This document shows, piece by piece, positions 5,831-8,359 of a stretch of DNA of 8,359 bases (its first letter is position 1; each line of letters opens with the position of its first letter). Position numbers and translations under genes: made by a program. The DNA comes from CAYFJO01 sp964343305 (GTDB lineage: Bacteria; Planctomycetota; Planctomycetia; Pirellulales; Pirellulaceae): NCBI GenBank assembly GCA_964343305.1, contig CAYFJO010000459.1, forward strand, positions 1 to 8,359, given 5' to 3'. A model generated the notes under the pieces. That model was not told the DNA's origin. It did not search any database and saw only the letters and a list, made by a program, of their open reading frames with translations.

Positions 5831-8227
5831 ATGGCGAAGACACACACAGCGGCGAAGGCTCAAACGTTCTTTCTCAATGAGCAGCACGAATTGGCGCGTG
5901 GCGAAAAGTCAGGCGGTGGTCGGCTGCCCAATTATTCTGGAATCAACTGGGCGACAAAGGGCAAGCAAATCAGCCAGTCGCTTAAGCAGACGGGGACGAA
6001 GTTAAAGTCATCAAAAGATCCGATTCGCGACGAACGGTATTTTTTCTTGGCAAAACCCGTTCCGCAATTGACCAAATCCTCGATTGACAAGAAGAAAGCA
6101 CCCACAGGCACGTATACGGAAGAAACGGATTTCGCGAAAGACAACACACGTGTTTTTAGCCGACTGGGGCTTGATCTAATCGAAGTGACTGACGACGGTG
6201 ACGCGGTCGTTCACGCTCGTCCGACAAGATTCGAGCAACTGACTACTCGCTCCGAGTCGCTTGAGGATCTCGGTGCACGTGAGCAATCAAGATGGGCAAC
6301 CGTCGGTTCATTTGACTTGATTCCGCCGGAACTTCGAATCGACAATTCATGGATTCACTCATTGCAACGCGATGAATTGTCGGATGTGGTGATTGAATTG
6401 CAGCCATTGTTGACGCGTGTTGAAATTGAAACTGTGCTTCGCGCCATAGCCGATCTGCTGGCAACAAAATCAGGCGAAAAACTTGTGGGCACTGGCACTG
6501 ATTTTTCAGGTCGGCAATGGTTACGCGGTTTGGCTGGAGCAAGATCGTTGCGAGCAATCGCCCGTGATTTTTTTTCCGTTCAGTCGCTCCACGAGCCATT
6601 GTATTCGATTGCGGCAGGACGGAAACGAAGGCGGTCTACTGCTACATCCCGATCGATGCAAACGAGACCGATCCCAGAAGATGTTGATCATTTACCCACC
6701 GTTGCCGTTTTTGATACCGGCATTCCAACAGAACATCCAATGCTCAAGACCTATTGTCGCGGGCATTTTACCGCACCCGATGTCACTGGAGCGCCGGGAG
6801 ACCATGGCGGACTTGTCGCATCGCGAATTGTATTCGGAGAGCAGGACTTTTACTCGGGACTAGACGGTGTCGATGAGATTGTCGGAGAGTGTCGGTTTTT
6901 GGATGTCAATGTGGCTGGTGGATTTGGCACTATTCACGACAAAAGTGTCGCCGACGCAATGCAAGCCATTGTCGGCGCGTACCCTGATGTTCGCGTGTTC
7001 AATTTCAGTTTTGGTGCCACAAAGTCTCTTCATGATTGCGATGAGGTCGAACGCAGAGAAAGAATGCTGATGGTTCAGGATCTGGACAATTTCATCTTTG
7101 CTAACGATGTCATTGTGGCGATCTCTGCGGGAAACTCACCGGCTGGCGTTTTGCCAGAAAAGCCCTATCTAGAACACATCGACGATCCAAACTGGAAAAT
7201 CGGACATTGGGCTAGCGCTTTTAACACTATGGTTTGCGGGTCGAGTGTTGGCCACTTGAGTCCCAACGGTCTTGTAAAACATATTGGTTGGCCGAGCCCG
7301 TTTACAAGAATCGGTCCTGGAATCTGCGATTGCCCCGTTCCCGGTTTTTCAGCCCCTGGCGGCAATCGAAATACTGAACATAGTTTTCAAGCGGGTTTGG
7401 GCGTATGGGTTTGCAACAATGCCGGACTGTGGGAAGACCGTGCGGGAACTTCGTTTGCAGTGCCGATGCTTGCTCGTGAAGCAGCAATGACACTTGATTT
7501 GCTCCAAAGGTTTTGCAGTCCAGGCGCTCATCCATTCGGTGTTACGGCGAGAGCATTCCTCGCGTTAACTGCTCAAGTTTCGTACGATGATGACGTGCCA
7601 TCGAGAGTGCTCGAACTCTGCAATCGTACACTTGGCCGTGGCCAAGTAAGCGCGAGGCGCCTTCGAAATCCTTTGGATCAATCTGCTGTGATGGTTTGGC
7701 AAGGAGTACTTGAGAGTCCATCGGATATGGCGCTGGTTCAAATTCCAATTCCAGAAGAATGGTGGAATTCCGCATCACAGCCGATGCTACGAATCGTCAT
7801 TGCGAGCGATGTTCCTGTAAATGAAGCGATTCACGATTTATGGGCATGTCGTCGAGTTGCTGTTCGTCTGCATCCAGGACCTGACGCAAAATCGCTTCGC
7901 TCATTCAGAACACGTGGAGATAGTCACCGTAGCTATACGTTGGCCGAACGCGTCTACAATCTAAAGCGTCTTCCGAAAGATACTGGAATTGACGGTGACA
8001 TGTGGCTGCTGAAAATCTCGTATGAGGAGATAGCCGATTATCATCCGGCGATAGATTTCACGCCACAGCAACGAGTGGCGTTTGCCGCGGAGTTGTTCGA
8101 TGAGGCTGAAGAACCAATTTCTCCGCAAGGAGTTTTGCAATCGCTCCCAATCGTAAACACTATGAACAGACTAAGCGCAGCACCAGCAATTGTCCGAAGT
8201 CCGGTTGTAATCAAATCACGCGTTTGA
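5831..8227 (+). CDS. ietS: Subtilisin-like serine protease (peptidase S8), IetS-like
   Basis: A 798-residue protease with no signal peptide or membrane segment, so it should act in the cytoplasm. Residues 1-about 285 are a long N-terminal region not found in secreted subtilisins, containing 'RYFFLAKPVPQL' (69-80) and a basic linker (RKRRR, 264-268) just before the protease domain. The S8 domain spans about 288-560 with D295 in 'VAVFDTGI', H325 in 'GDHGGLVAS', oxyanion N435 in 'VAISAGN' and nucleophile S541 in 'GTSFAVP', so the triad is complete. Residues about 615-798 form a C-terminal region rich in predicted beta strands ('DMALVQIPIPEEWW', 'MLRIVIASD', 'DMWLLKISYEEIADY'). Nine bases separate it from the ATPase gene. 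In the IetAS pair this protein is the toxin/effector; infection-triggered cleavage of host or phage proteins is the likely role but the substrate is unknown. A stand-alone housekeeping protease is unlikely given the operon. Confidence 0.87.
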   Translation: MAKTHTAAKAQTFFLNEQHELARGEKSGGGRLPNYSGINWATKGKQISQSLKQTGTKLKSSKDPIRDERYFFLAKPVPQLTKSSIDKKKAPTGTYTEETDFAKDNTRVFSRLGLDLIEVTDDGDAVVHARPTRFEQLTTRSESLEDLGAREQSRWATVGSFDLIPPELRIDNSWIHSLQRDELSDVVIELQPLLTRVEIETVLRAIADLLATKSGEKLVGTGTDFSGRQWLRGLAGARSLRAIARDFFSVQSLHEPLYSIAAGRKRRRSTATSRSMQTRPIPEDVDHLPTVAVFDTGIPTEHPMLKTYCRGHFTAPDVTGAPGDHGGLVASRIVFGEQDFYSGLDGVDEIVGECRFLDVNVAGGFGTIHDKSVADAMQAIVGAYPDVRVFNFSFGATKSLHDCDEVERRERMLMVQDLDNFIFANDVIVAISAGNSPAGVLPEKPYLEHIDDPNWKIGHWASAFNTMVCGSSVGHLSPNGLVKHIGWPSPFTRIGPGICDCPVPGFSAPGGNRNTEHSFQAGLGVWVCNNAGLWEDRAGTSFAVPMLAREAAMTLDLLQRFCSPGAHPFGVTARAFLALTAQVSYDDDVPSRVLELCNRTLGRGQVSARRLRNPLDQSAVMVWQGVLESPSDMALVQIPIPEEWWNSASQPMLRIVIASDVPVNEAIHDLWACRRVAVRLHPGPDAKSLRSFRTRGDSHRSYTLAERVYNLKRLPKDTGIDGDMWLLKISYEEIADYHPAIDFTPQQRVAFAAELFDEAEEPISPQGVLQSLPIVNTMNRLSAAPAIVRSPVVIKSRV

Positions 8228-8359
8228 ACCAAAGCGTTGCAGGGCTCGACTGGCACGGAACTACGTGTCTCCACTACCGAGGAACTGTCGCATCTTCTTT
8301 GCGCGCGTCGGTCACATCGATTGCGCCAAGAAAGCTTGGGAAGGGGGGAATGAGATGTA
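8228..8359. other. Right-hand tail, no gene recognised
   Basis: The 132 bases after the protease stop hold no open frame of note, no clear hairpin-plus-T-tract terminator and no repeat matching another part of the window. AGGGGGGAATGAGATG near the end could be a ribosome site with a start codon for a gene beyond the edge (GGGGGGAATG... at about 8344-8353), but too little is visible to call it. Confidence 0.3.

Noticed and set aside
5706..6005. 99-codon plus-strand frame bridging the two defence genes
   Set aside because: Out of frame with both proteins, which have strong motifs across it; a shadow, not a third operon member.

Overview
The window reads like chromosome of a free-living or marine planctomycete (Pirellulaceae/Rhodopirellula type). 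The evidence is the protein families present: a secreted DUF6807 (PmoA-like) protein, a secreted formylglycine sulfatase, a BNR-repeat sialidase and a bacterial ComA. Few genes have a clear Shine-Dalgarno site, which fits that group. The taxonomic call is inference from family content; no rRNA or tRNA gene was seen.

Layout, left to right. (1) 1-549, minus: the first 183 residues of a secreted DUF6807 protein that runs off the left edge. (2) 880-1668, plus: a phosphosulfolactate synthase (ComA) homologue, divergent from gene 1. (3) 1740-3296, minus: an intact exported sulfatase, convergent with comA. (4) 3305-4368, minus: a ruined sialidase gene directly upstream of the sulfatase and in the same direction. 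It is split by a 300-bp gene-less element built of nested palindromes (3734-4033), has probably lost an internal stretch, and lacks its C-terminal part. (5) 4369-4912: about 540 bp with no recognisable gene, ending in a good -10 box just before the next start codon. (6) 4913-5821 and 5831-8227, plus: a tight two-gene operon encoding an AAA+ ATPase and a large cytoplasmic subtilisin-like protease with its catalytic residues intact. (7) 8228-8359: a short non-coding tail.

The main point of interest is the ATPase-protease operon. Its architecture (small AAA+ ATPase followed at once by a roughly 800-residue subtilase without a signal peptide) matches the IetAS pair, first described as a plasmid toxin-antitoxin/stability module in Agrobacterium and later reported as an anti-phage defence system. 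Its partners here would be ATP-dependent sensing or control by IetA and proteolysis by IetS. The second point is the palindromic element in the sialidase. Removing it together with one copy of a 5-bp flanking repeat (TGGAC) rejoins the two coding pieces in one reading frame, which is what a recent MITE-like insertion would leave behind.

The left part of the window (DUF6807, sulfatase, sialidase) is polysaccharide/glycoprotein-degradation cargo; comA is sulfonate metabolism; the right part is defence. The decayed sialidase, the element and the gene-poor stretch between the two halves suggest a locus tolerant of rearrangement, but no integrase, tRNA or attachment site is visible.
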